DNA of 64,000 nucleotides from SH-MAG3 sp036374995. Its GTDB lineage: Bacteria > Gemmatimonadota > Gemmatimonadetes > Longimicrobiales > RSA9. Positions within the stretch are counted from its first letter, which is position 1, and the number at the start of each line of letters is the position of its first letter. Of the stretch, positions 35,897 through 43,774 are shown one piece after another. A program made the position numbers and the translations under genes. The DNA is taken from assembly GCA_036374995.1 (NCBI GenBank), contig DASUSS010000093.1:62001-126000 (forward strand), written 5' to 3'. The notes under the pieces were generated by a model that was not told the DNA's origin, did no database searches, and saw only the letters and a list, made by a program, of their open reading frames with translations.

Positions 35897-38800
35897 TGAT
35901 CCGCGCGTTCATCCGCCGGCCGATCGCCGTATCGATGATCTATCTCGTCATTGCGGCGCTCGGCATCATGGCGTTCCGCAACGTGCCGATCGAGCTGCTG
36001 CCCGACACCGACCTGCCGCGCCTCCAGATCGCCGCCTCCTGGCCCGGTGCCTCGCCGGAAGTCGTGGAGGCGTTCCTGACGGCGCCGCTGGAGGCCGCGG
36101 TCCAGCAGGTGCGCGGGGTGGAACGGATCACATCGAACTCACGCGAGGGCATGATCGGCGCGAGCATCGATGTGGAGTTCGCCCGCGAGACCGACATGGA
36201 CTTCGCGCGTCTCGAGCTGTCTGAGCGCATTGCAGCGCTCGAGCCGGAGCTCCCGGTCGGGTCCACACCGCCCCGCATCACGATGTACGTCCCCGACGAA
36301 TTCGAGGAACAGCAGCGATCGGTGCTGGAGTACACGGTGACGGGCCCGTACATCCTCGAGTACCTGCGCGAGTACATCGACGACCACATCGTTCCCGAGC
36401 TGTACAACGTGGAGGGTGTCGGCCATGTGGCGGTGAGCGGCGGCCGCGCGCGCGTGCTGGAGATCGAGCTGGATGAGCGGCGGATCCAGGCGCTCGGGCT
36501 GACCGTGCAGCAGGTCGCATCCCGCGTGGCCCAGATCGAGATCATCCGGGAGGCCGGCGTCGTCGCCGTGCCCACGGGCCTGCACTACACGCTGGCCGTG
36601 CGCCAGACGGCACAGTCCGCCGCGGACATCGCGAGCCTGCCTCTGCTCACGCGCAACGGGGGTATCGTCCGCGTGCAGGATGTCGCCCGGGTCTACGACA
36701 CGTTCGAGGAGCTGCGCCAGCACCAGCGCTTCGATGGCGATCCCGCGGTCATGATGCAGGTCTACAAGCAGGCGCGCACGAACACGGTGGCCATGGCCGA
36801 TTCGGTCCGCGCGCGGGTCGACCAGCTGGCCGGTGCGCTGCCCCCGGGCGTCCGCATCCTGCTGGACCGCGATCAGAGCGTCGAGATCCGGCGACAGCTC
36901 TCCGACCTCCGCAACCGCGCCGGCATCGCCGCCGTCATCGTCCTGCTCGTGCTGCTCGTATTCCTGCGCTCGCCCCGCGCCGCGATCATCGTCTTCGCCA
37001 CCGTCGCGTTCTCCATCCTCATCACGGTCAACGTCATCTACTTCAGCGGGCTGTCGCTGAACCTCCTGACACTGATGGGCCTCGCGATGGGATTCGGCCT
37101 GGTCGTAGACAACGCGATCGTCGTGCTCGAGAACGTCTACCGCCGCCGCAGGCTCGGCGAGCCCGCCCACCTCGCCGCGCAGCGCGGCGCCACGGAGGTC
37201 GTGCTCCCCATCCTGGCTGCCACGTTCACGACCGTCGTCGTCCTGCTGCCGTTCGTCTACCTCCAGGGTGAGCTGCGCATCTACTACGTGCCGCTCGCCA
37301 TCGTCGTCGGCCTCAGCATGCTCGCGAGCCTCTTCGTCGCGTTCACGTTCATCCCGTCGCTCGGGGCGAAGCTGCTCGGCAGCATCCGGCCCGACGTCGA
37401 GATCGACGCCGCGTCGGAACAGACCCTGCTGCTGCCCGCCGCACGCCCCTCGTTCGTCGCGCGACTCTATGGCGGGCTGATCCGCGGTACGCTCGCCTGG
37501 CCGTGGCTGACGATCGTCCTCGTGGTGCTGATGTTCGGTGGGTCCTGGTACCTGTTCGACCGATACGTGACGACCGGACGACTGTGGAGTTTCTGGGGTG
37601 GCGAGTCCTCCTACCTGTCGATCTCCATCCGGATGCCGCGCGGTGAGGAGCTGGAGCGAGTCGACGAGTTCGCCCGCTTCTTCGAGGACCGCCTCCGCGT
37701 CATGCCGGAGGTCGATCGGTTCATCACGAGCGTCAGCACGCAGAGCGCCTACATCCGCGTCTATTTCCCCGACGAGTACGAGAACACGAACATCCCGGTC
37801 GCGATCAAGGAGGAGCTGTATCAGTACTCGATCGGCTACGGTGGTGCCGAAGTGCGCGTGACGGGGTACGGCCCCTCGTTCTACGGTGGGGGCGGCTCAC
37901 CGCCGAACTACAGCATCAAGGTCCTCGGCTACAACTACGACCGGGTGCGCGAGATCGCCGATGACATCGGCCGGCGGCTGCAGGCGTACACGCGGATCCG
38001 CGACGTCGACACGAATGGCTCCGGCAGCAGGTTCGAGCGGGACAAGGCGACCGAGCTGGTTCTCGACATCGACCGCACCCGGCTCGCCATGCACGAGCTC
38101 ACGGCGGAGGACGTCGTCCGTCAGGTCTCGGCGTCGGTGCGGGGGCGGACGGCCAACACCACGATCCGGGTCGCCGGCGAGGAGCGGCTCTTCGCGGTGA
38201 AGCTGGACGGCTACCGCACGATGGATGCGGCCGAGATGCAGGACCTCCAGATCCCCGCACCGGGCGGCGGCGCGGTGCGGCTCGGAGACGTCGCCACCCT
38301 GCGCGAGCGGCAGGTTCTCAACTCGGTGATCCGCGAGAACCAGCAGTACCAGCGCCTGGTCAACTACGAGTTCCGGGGTCCGCAGAAGCTGGGTGATCTC
38401 ATCCGCGACCAGGTCGTCGCGTCGACCGCATTGCCGCCCGGCTACACGATCGAGAAGGGGCAGGCGTGGGCCTGGGCCGCCGAGGAGCAGCAGCAGATCT
38501 ATGGTGTGCTCATCGTGTCGATCCTGCTGATCTTCATGGTCACGGCCGCCATCTTCGAGTCGCTCAGACTGCCACTGACCGTGCTGCTCACCGTACCCAT
38601 GGCCATGATCGGCGTGTTCCTGCTCTTCTTCTTCGTCGAAGGCGCGACATTCACCCGCGAAGCGTACATCGGAGTCATCATGATGGGCGGGATCGTCGTC
38701 AACAACTCGATCCTGCTCGTCGACCACGTCAATCAGCTGCGCCGCACCCACGGACTGCCGCTGCTCCAGGCCCTCGAGCGCGGCACCCTCGAGCGCGTTC

Positions 38801-39042
38801 GCCCGATCCTGATGACCAGCCTCACCACCATCTGCGGCCTGCTGCCGCTCGTCCTCTTCAGCGAGACCGCCGACCAGAACATCTGGAACGCGCTCGCCTA
38901 TGCGCTCATCGGCGGCCTCTCCAGCTCGACCGTCCTCGTGCTCACCGTGACGCCGGCGCTCTATCTGCTCTTCGAGCGCCGCGCCGAGCGTCGCCGCCCC
39001 GCCGCGCCGCCCGTGCGCGACACCCTGCCGCAGCCGGTCTGA
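35896..39042 (+). CDS. RND-family efflux pump, inner-membrane subunit 2
   Basis: 1048 residues, full-length RND pump starting MIRAFIRRPIAVSMIYLVIA, with the TM4 motif GLVVDNAIVVLENV near residue 402. It differs in sequence throughout from the preceding pump, notably a Tyr/Gly-rich stretch near 660-690 (YGGAEVRVTGYGPSFYGGGG) in the periplasmic loop. Its start overlaps the previous stop (TGATG), so the two are probably made in equal amounts and may assemble as a heterotrimer, as MdtB and MdtC do. It ends the plus-strand operon. Confidence 0.93.
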   Translation: MIRAFIRRPIAVSMIYLVIAALGIMAFRNVPIELLPDTDLPRLQIAASWPGASPEVVEAFLTAPLEAAVQQVRGVERITSNSREGMIGASIDVEFARETDMDFARLELSERIAALEPELPVGSTPPRITMYVPDEFEEQQRSVLEYTVTGPYILEYLREYIDDHIVPELYNVEGVGHVAVSGGRARVLEIELDERRIQALGLTVQQVASRVAQIEIIREAGVVAVPTGLHYTLAVRQTAQSAADIASLPLLTRNGGIVRVQDVARVYDTFEELRQHQRFDGDPAVMMQVYKQARTNTVAMADSVRARVDQLAGALPPGVRILLDRDQSVEIRRQLSDLRNRAGIAAVIVLLVLLVFLRSPRAAIIVFATVAFSILITVNVIYFSGLSLNLLTLMGLAMGFGLVVDNAIVVLENVYRRRRLGEPAHLAAQRGATEVVLPILAATFTTVVVLLPFVYLQGELRIYYVPLAIVVGLSMLASLFVAFTFIPSLGAKLLGSIRPDVEIDAASEQTLLLPAARPSFVARLYGGLIRGTLAWPWLTIVLVVLMFGGSWYLFDRYVTTGRLWSFWGGESSYLSISIRMPRGEELERVDEFARFFEDRLRVMPEVDRFITSVSTQSAYIRVYFPDEYENTNIPVAIKEELYQYSIGYGGAEVRVTGYGPSFYGGGGSPPNYSIKVLGYNYDRVREIADDIGRRLQAYTRIRDVDTNGSGSRFERDKATELVLDIDRTRLAMHELTAEDVVRQVSASVRGRTANTTIRVAGEERLFAVKLDGYRTMDAAEMQDLQIPAPGGGAVRLGDVATLRERQVLNSVIRENQQYQRLVNYEFRGPQKLGDLIRDQVVASTALPPGYTIEKGQAWAWAAEEQQQIYGVLIVSILLIFMVTAAIFESLRLPLTVLLTVPMAMIGVFLLFFFVEGATFTREAYIGVIMMGGIVVNNSILLVDHVNQLRRTHGLPLLQALERGTLERVRPILMTSLTTICGLLPLVLFSETADQNIWNALAYALIGGLSSSTVLVLTVTPALYLLFERRAERRRPAAPPVRDTLPQPV

Positions 39043-39065
39043 CTCGTTCCCGGCAGACCGACCCG

Positions 39066-39107
39066 AAAAAAAAACGAGGCGCCGCGGACTCACGGTCCGC
39101 GACGCCC
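39066..39107 (-). terminator. Rho-independent terminator after the CxxC protein gene
   Basis: An 11-bp stem (39079-39090 with 39096-39107, one bulged A) with a 5-base loop is followed on the minus strand by CTCG and ten T residues (39075-39066). It is oriented to stop minus-strand transcription. It lies between the convergent RND operon and the CxxC gene; the plus-strand side has no T-run. Confidence 0.85.
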
Positions 39108-39129
39108 CGCCGCCCGAGCGCTGCCTGCT

Positions 39130-39411
39130 TCAGTGCTTCAGCACATGCTGGCTCTTCAGCACCATCTCGACGTGCCGCGCATACGTGTTGCCGCGCGGCA
39201 GACCCCGCCGGCTCGCCAGTTTCGGCTCCGCGATCGCCGCATCATCCTGACGGATCAGAGCCCCCGTACCGAGGCAGTCCGGGCACGGATGCGCCTCGAG
39301 AAAACCGCCGTCACCTGTCGTTCCCGCCCAGCGGGACCACGGAATCTCCCACCGGAACGAACCCGTTATGTAGCCACAGCCCTCACAGCGGGCACACTCA
39401 TGTATTGTCAT
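39130..39411 (-). CDS. Small protein with DnaJ-like Cys clusters
   Basis: 93 residues. Two Cys clusters (CARCEGCGYITG near the N-terminus and CPDCLGTG about 40 residues on) resemble the CxxCxGxG zinc-binding repeats of DnaJ. The C-terminus is Lys/Arg-rich (RRGLPRGNTYARHVEMV). No J-domain is present. The ATG at 39411 has GGAGG upstream, though at long spacing; a longer frame would read through the repeat patch and is rejected. It lies downstream of the SET gene on the same strand. Function unknown; a zinc-ribbon binding protein is a fair guess. Confidence 0.7.
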   Translation of the reverse strand: MTIHECARCEGCGYITGSFRWEIPWSRWAGTTGDGGFLEAHPCPDCLGTGALIRQDDAAIAEPKLASRRGLPRGNTYARHVEMVLKSQHVLKH

Positions 39412-39530
39412 GTCTCTATCATCCTCCGGTCTCGGCTCGGCCGGGGAAGCGACCGCGCCGGGTACTGATACCCCCGCCTGACGGCCGGGATCCTGGATAT
39501 GTGTACGTGACGGGCGGGATCCCGGTTTCA

Positions 39531-39648
39531 ATCGGGAGCGGGATCGGAATCCGCAAGCGGGATCGGGAGCGGGATCCGTAAGAGGGATCGGGAGCGGGAT
39601 CGGAAATCCGTAAGCGGGATGGGGAGTGGGATCGGGAGCGGGCCGCGG
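39531..39648. repeat. GATC-rich direct-repeat patch
   Basis: The sequence ATCGGGAGCGGG recurs at 39531, 39562, 39587 and 39631, mostly followed by ATCGGAATCCG(C/T)AAG-like text, so unit lengths are about 31, 25 and 44 bases. It lies in the 269-base gap between the SET gene and the CxxC gene. GATC occurs many times in it. Nothing suggests a CRISPR array, because the spacers are themselves similar and unequal. Confidence 0.75.
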
Positions 39649-39680
39649 ATCGCCCGCGATCGGACACGCTCCCGCATACG

Positions 39681-40145
39681 TCATCGTTTCTTCGCCAGGA
39701 TCGTCCCGCGGCACTTCGCGGCGCCGCAGTTACACGGGTAGAGCCGCTTGTTGGCCGTGTTGTGCGGCTCGTCGAGGACGAAGTTGTAGTCGTACACCAG
39801 CTCCTCGCCCTTCGCGATGTCGTGCAGCGAATAGATGTAGATCCTGTCGTCCTCCTCGACCGCCTCGCAGTTGGGATCACACGAGTGGTTGATGTACTTG
39901 GCGATGCTGCCGCGCGGGCCGGCATCGATCACATCACCGCTGTCGAGACGGAAGAGGAACGTGTGATGCCGCTCGTCCTCATCGAACGGATAGCGGCGGT
40001 CCGCCTCCTCGTCGCTGATCACCTCGCCGCGATACTCGATGAGCCGCGTGCCCGCCCTGATTCTGCGGGTCGCGAACACGCCGCGCCCCTGGATCCGGGA
40101 TCGCCTCACCTCGAACGGTCGTGTCGTACGCTTCCTGGTTGCCAT
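39681..40145 (-). CDS. SET-domain protein lysine methyltransferase
   Basis: 154 residues, essentially a lone SET domain. Visible signatures in order: the GRGVFA turn (20-25) and IEYRGEVIS; the SAM/catalytic motif NHSCDPNC (86-93); the catalytic Tyr segment EELVYDYNF (114-122); and a post-SET Cys cluster CNCGAAKC (138-145), which with Cys89 could bind zinc. The family transfers methyl groups from S-adenosylmethionine to protein lysine. The ATG at 40145 has AAGG upstream. Bacterial SET proteins are uncommon and several act on histone-like or ribosomal targets. The H1-like protein at 27474 is a plausible substrate (inference). Confidence 0.92.
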   Translation of the reverse strand: MATRKRTTRPFEVRRSRIQGRGVFATRRIRAGTRLIEYRGEVISDEEADRRYPFDEDERHHTFLFRLDSGDVIDAGPRGSIAKYINHSCDPNCEAVEEDDRIYIYSLHDIAKGEELVYDYNFVLDEPHNTANKRLYPCNCGAAKCRGTILAKKR

Positions 40146-40176
40146 GCGCCTTCGACTTCGGGTTACGGGAGCGCGC

Positions 40177-40204
40177 AAGATATCGCGCAGGCGGTGCCGT
40201 GCAA
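40177..40204 (-). promoter_or_regulatory. Possible promoter of the SET gene
   Basis: Minus strand: TTGCAC (40204-40199), a 16-base spacer, TATCTT (40182-40177), about 30 bases before the SET ATG. The -35 matches poorly, so this is tentative. Confidence 0.35.
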
Positions 40205-40219
40205 GTCCGCGGAACGATG

Positions 40220-40254
40220 CAGGCCCCGAACGCGCGTGGCACGTCCGGGGCCTG
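40220..40254 (-). terminator. GC-rich hairpin after the tRNA gene
   Basis: CAGGCCCCG pairs with CGGGGCCTG (9 bp, 40220-40228 with 40246-40254) across a 17-base loop. It begins 12 bases after the tRNA 3' end. There is no T-run, so it may be a processing or weak termination signal. Confidence 0.4.
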
Positions 40255-40266
40255 ATTCAGACAGTA

Positions 40267-40340
40267 TGCCAGAGGGGAGACTCGAACTCCCGACCTCACG
40301 ATTATGAGTCGTGCGCTCTAGCCGGCTGAGCTACTCTGGC
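40267..40340 (-). tRNA. tRNA with CAT anticodon, probably elongator tRNA-Met
   Basis: The minus strand folds into a complete cloverleaf: acceptor GCCAGAG/CTCTGGC, D stem GCTC/GAGC, anticodon stem CACGA/TCGTG with loop CTCATAA (anticodon CAT), T arm GGGAG-TTCGAGT-CTCCC, discriminator A. The 3' CCA is not encoded. G1-C72 pairing and the absence of three G-C pairs in the anticodon stem exclude the initiator tRNA. tRNA-Ile2, the substrate of TilS, also has CAT and cannot be fully excluded by eye. It lies 44 bases after ftsB on the same strand. Confidence 0.9.
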
Positions 40341-40384
40341 GCGACCGGATGAGCAGAAAAAGCTAAGGGAAACGGGGTTCTCGG

Positions 40385-40696
40385 TCAATCCGGCGGGCGT
40401 CGCACGGCGAGCGTGTCCGCGGCAGTGTCGGCGAAGCGATAGAGGCGCTCGCCATCGCGGATCAGGCCGTAGCGCTCGCGGGCGATGCGCTCGATGGTGG
40501 CGGAGTCGGTGGCGAGTGAATCGCGGCGGAGTCTGAGTCGCTCGACTTCCGCGCGCACCTCCTCGGCGCGCTGCTCCTCGAGCGCGCGCTCCTGGCGAAC
40601 GCGGCGCAGGTCGAACGCGTCGTAATCGCCGCCGAACACGGCGAAGTAGGCGGCCCCGGCGAGGAGCAGGAACCCGAGGAGAACGCGGAGCTTCAA
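40385..40696 (-). CDS. ftsB: FtsB/DivIC-family septum formation protein
   Basis: 103 residues: a short cytoplasmic start, one membrane helix (about 4-21), then a coiled coil (RQERALEEQRAEEVRAEVER) and the family motif IERIARERYGLIRDGE. It is part of the FtsQ-FtsB-FtsL divisome complex. The start is TTG at 40696 in a TTGA overlap with the eno stop; no ATG precedes the helix. The eno-ftsB order is widespread (E. coli, many Proteobacteria), which supports the call. Confidence 0.88.
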   Translation of the reverse strand: MKLRVLLGFLLLAGAAYFAVFGGDYDAFDLRRVRQERALEEQRAEEVRAEVERLRLRRDSLATDSATIERIARERYGLIRDGERLYRFADTAADTLAVRRPPD

Positions 40697-41967
40697 AATG
40701 CGTCGCGTCCCATGTACTCGGCGGCGGAGCCGAGGTCCTCGGCGATCCGCAGCAGCTGGTTGTATTTGGCGACGCGGTCCGTACGACTCGCGCTGCCGGT
40801 CTTGATCTGGCCGCTGCGCGTCGCAACGGCGAGGTCGGCGATGAACGTATCCTCGGTCTCGCCGGAGCGGTGGCTGATGATGCAGCGGAAGCCGCTGCGG
40901 CGCGCGAGCTCGATCGCCTGGAGCGTCTCGGTGAGCGTGCCGATCTGGTTCACCTTGATCAGGATCGCGTTGGCGGCACCCGTCTCGATCCCCTTCGCGA
41001 GGAATTCCGTGTTCGTGACGAAGAGATCATCACCTACCAGCTGGACGCGGTCACCGAGGGCAGCCGTCAGTGCGCGCCAGCCATCCCAGTCGTTCTCATC
41101 GAGCCCGTCCTCGATGGAGACGATGGGATAGCGCGCGACCCAGCCGCGCCAGAACTCGACCATCTCGTCGGCAGTGCGTCGCTCGTTCGTCGATTTGTGG
41201 AAGACGTAGGCATCGTCGCGGTGCAGCTCGCTCGCGGCCGCGTCCAGAGCGAGCAGCACGTCCTCGCCCGCGCGATAGCCGGCTTTCTCGATGGCCTCGA
41301 GGATGACCTCGATCGCTTCGTCGTTCGATCCGAGGTCGGGCGCGAAGCCGCCTTCATCGCCCACGTTCGTGGCCATGCCGCGACCGCTCAGCACCTTCTT
41401 CAGGCTGTGGAAGATCTCGACGCCGGCACGCAGCGCCTCGGGGAAGCTGTCGAAGCCGACCGGCACGATCATGAACTCCTGGAGGTCGACATTGTTGGCC
41501 GCGTGCGCGCCGCCGTTCAGGATGTTCATGAGCGGCACGGGTAGCAGCGACGCACCGGGACCGCCGAGATAGCGGTAGAGCGGCAGACCGGCGTCCATGG
41601 CGGCCGCGCGCGCGACGGCGAGCGAGACCGCGAGCATGGCGTTCGCACCGAGCGCCGACTTGTTCGTGGAGTCGTCCAGCTCGATCATGACGCGATCGAC
41701 CGTGGCCTGGTCGTAGGCATCCATCCCGACGACGGCTTCGGCGATCTCGTCGTTGACGTTCGAGACGGCGTCCAGTACGCCCTTCCCGAGATACCGCTTC
41801 TTGTCGCCGTCCCTCAGCTCGACCGCCTCGAACTCGCCGGTCGATGCGCCGCTCGGGACGGCGGCCCGGCCGCCCGCGCCGCTGTCGAGCACGATCTCCG
41901 CCTCGAGCGTCGGGTTCCCCCGCGAGTCCAGGATCTCACGGGCGTGCACACTGGTGATGATGGACAT
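40693..41967 (-). CDS. eno: Enolase
   Basis: 424 residues with N-terminal motif ILDSRGNPTLEAEI, SGASTGEFEAVELRDGD, metal ligands in VSIEDGLDENDW and VGDDLFVTN, and the catalytic loop SHRSGETEDTFIADLAV. It converts 2-phosphoglycerate to phosphoenolpyruvate. The ATG at 41967 lies 5 bases after the plsC stop. The length is normal and all active-site segments look intact. Confidence 0.97.
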   Translation of the reverse strand: MSIITSVHAREILDSRGNPTLEAEIVLDSGAGGRAAVPSGASTGEFEAVELRDGDKKRYLGKGVLDAVSNVNDEIAEAVVGMDAYDQATVDRVMIELDDSTNKSALGANAMLAVSLAVARAAAMDAGLPLYRYLGGPGASLLPVPLMNILNGGAHAANNVDLQEFMIVPVGFDSFPEALRAGVEIFHSLKKVLSGRGMATNVGDEGGFAPDLGSNDEAIEVILEAIEKAGYRAGEDVLLALDAAASELHRDDAYVFHKSTNERRTADEMVEFWRGWVARYPIVSIEDGLDENDWDGWRALTAALGDRVQLVGDDLFVTNTEFLAKGIETGAANAILIKVNQIGTLTETLQAIELARRSGFRCIISHRSGETEDTFIADLAVATRSGQIKTGSASRTDRVAKYNQLLRIAEDLGSAAEYMGRDAF

Positions 41968-41972
41968 TCCGT

Positions 41973-42692
41973 TCAGCCGATCCGTGCGGGCTGCGCGAGC
42001 AGCTGCTGCATCTCCGCGCGCACCCGCGTAATGAGTTCATCGCGTCCGCTGATGTCGACGCCCGCCGTCGGCACGGGCGGGCCGAAGCGAACGATAATCC
42101 GGCCGGGTCGCACGCGCCAGCTATCCTTCGGCATGATGCGATACGTGCCGATCACGGCGACGGGCACGATCTCGATCGCGTTGTGAAGCGCGAGCACGAA
42201 CGCGCCCTTCTTGAACGACTGTAGCTCGCCGGTCGGTGAGCGAGTGCCTTCCGGAAAGATGATGATCGAGCTGTTGTCCCGCCGGATCGTGTCGCCCGCC
42301 TGCCGCAGGCTGGCCACTGCGCGGGCGTTGTCACTCCGATCGACCGAGATGTGGCCGGCGGCCTTCCAGGCGTGACCGAAGAGCGGGATACGCCCGAGCT
42401 CCTGCTTCGCGACGAAGCGGTAGCGCTTGGGCGTCCGCGCGGCGAGTGCGAGCACGTCGAACCAGGACACGTGATTCGCCACGATGATCTGGGCGCGCTC
42501 GAGCGAGAGGTGCTCGACACCCTCGACGTCGACGCGGACGGCGGCGGCCCAGAGCAGCCAGCGCGCCCACCAGCGCGGGATCCTGTCGTAGAACCGCGAC
42601 GCGGCGCCCGCATAGGAGCCGATGATGACGAGCAGGCTGAGCGGGATGGTCGCGGCCAGGAGATTGATGGCGAACCAGGCCGTCCGAATCAT
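41973..42692 (-). CDS. plsC: 1-acyl-sn-glycerol-3-phosphate acyltransferase
   Basis: 239 residues. An N-terminal membrane helix (about 5-28) is followed by the acyltransferase motifs NHVSWFD (HX4D) and FPEGTRS, plus IVPVAVIGTYRIMP. It acylates lysophosphatidic acid to phosphatidic acid at the membrane. The ATG at 42692 forms an ATGA overlap with the thiL stop; a longer form would run into thiL. Confidence 0.92.
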   Translation of the reverse strand: MIRTAWFAINLLAATIPLSLLVIIGSYAGAASRFYDRIPRWWARWLLWAAAVRVDVEGVEHLSLERAQIIVANHVSWFDVLALAARTPKRYRFVAKQELGRIPLFGHAWKAAGHISVDRSDNARAVASLRQAGDTIRRDNSSIIIFPEGTRSPTGELQSFKKGAFVLALHNAIEIVPVAVIGTYRIMPKDSWRVRPGRIIVRFGPPVPTAGVDISGRDELITRVRAEMQQLLAQPARIG

Positions 42693-43681
42693 GATGGAGC
42701 CGAAGCGAAATGATCGTGCCCGGACCACGGCACGGGAGTGATGCCATCGGCGGTGCGCAGCGCCACTCCGGCGCCGTCCTCGACACTGCCGACGCGCGTG
42801 AGCGGAAGGCGGAACGTGGCGGTGAACGATTCAGCGAGCCGCTCGATACTGCCGGGCGGCGCGGCGAAGCACAGCTCGTAATCCTCGCCGCCCGTGAGGG
42901 CGAGTCGCAGCGACTGGCCGGGGTCCTTCTCTTCGGCCCGGACGGTCGGATGGACGGGAACGGCATCGGCGTCGAGGATGATGCGCACGCCGCTCGCCGC
43001 AGCCAGGTGACCCGCGTCCCCTGCCAGGCCGTCCGAGATGTCGATGAGGGCGTGGATCTCGCCACGCTCCGCGAGCCACGCGGCTTCCGCAATGCGCGGC
43101 GTCGGCAGCGCGAACGCGACGCGCGCCGCCGCAGCGGGCTCCACACCGCGTTCCCATGCGCGCACCGCGGCCGCCGCCGCACCGAGCTCACCGGTGACCC
43201 ACAGCGAGTCGCCTGCGCGGGCGCCCCGTCGCAGCACGGGCGCAGGCGCGCTCCCGATGACGATCGCGTCGATGACGAGCGGACCCGTCGTGCGCGCCAG
43301 GTCACCACCGAGCAGCACCGCACCGGCCCGCTCGCCCGCCGCACGCACGCCTTCCATCACCCGCGGTGCCAGGTCCGTCGCCTCGGCCGGATCGAGCGCC
43401 AGCGATACGAGCAGACCGATCGGCGTTGCCGCGACCGCCGCGAGATCGCTCAGCGCCGCTGCTGCGGCACGATACCCGATCTCTTCCGGCAGCAGCCATT
43501 CCCGGCGGAAATGAACGCCCTCGACGGACATGTCGGCACTCACCGCGAGGCCGTCACCCTCGACGATGGCGCAGTCGTCACCGGCGCCGACTCGCACGTG
43601 TGGGCCGGCCGCGGCGTCGGGCGGGAAGAACCTGCGGATCAGGTCGAACTCAGCGCCGGAGCCGAGCGGGATCTGCATCAT
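42689..43681 (-). CDS. thiL: Thiamine-monophosphate kinase
   Basis: 330 residues of the ThiL/PurM fold. The nucleotide and metal motifs GAGDDCAIVE, AVSADMSVEGVHF, ALSDLAAVAATP, GGDLARTTGP and DISDGLAGDAGHLA are in order. It phosphorylates thiamine monophosphate to thiamine diphosphate. Two consecutive ATG codons (43681, 43678) are possible starts. An extended -10 promoter lies about 55 bases upstream, so thiL may begin a thiL-plsC-eno-ftsB unit. Confidence 0.94.
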   Translation of the reverse strand: MMQIPLGSGAEFDLIRRFFPPDAAAGPHVRVGAGDDCAIVEGDGLAVSADMSVEGVHFRREWLLPEEIGYRAAAAALSDLAAVAATPIGLLVSLALDPAEATDLAPRVMEGVRAAGERAGAVLLGGDLARTTGPLVIDAIVIGSAPAPVLRRGARAGDSLWVTGELGAAAAAVRAWERGVEPAAAARVAFALPTPRIAEAAWLAERGEIHALIDISDGLAGDAGHLAAASGVRIILDADAVPVHPTVRAEEKDPGQSLRLALTGGEDYELCFAAPPGSIERLAESFTATFRLPLTRVGSVEDGAGVALRTADGITPVPWSGHDHFASAPS

Positions 43682-43735
43682 TGCTGCCGCTGCTGCGGGG
43701 TGGTCGTGCGGCCCGGGTGGAGCGCAACGGTCGGG

Positions 43736-43745
43736 AATATAGCAG
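43736..43745 (-). promoter_or_regulatory. Extended -10 promoter upstream of thiL
   Basis: Minus strand TGC TATATT (43744-43736) is an extended -10 element (TGnTATAAT-like) in the 93-base gap between nnr and thiL. No -35 hexamer is visible at 17 bases, which fits the extended -10 class. Confidence 0.45.
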
Positions 43746-43774
43746 CCGGAGACGGGTCGCGCCGGGCGGCGGCG

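Noticed and set aside
39531..39648. Possible CRISPR array
   Set aside because: Repeat units are only about 12 identical bases, spacing is irregular (31, 25, 44), spacers resemble each other, and no cas gene is present.
39412..39714. Pro/Asp-rich N-terminal extension of the CxxC protein
   Set aside because: It is a translation of the GATC-rich repeat patch with low-complexity Pro-Asp text. The ATG at 39411 with upstream GGAGG is a better start.
40267..40340. Initiator tRNA-Met
   Set aside because: Position 1 is G paired with C72, and the anticodon stem lacks the three consecutive G-C pairs of initiator tRNA.
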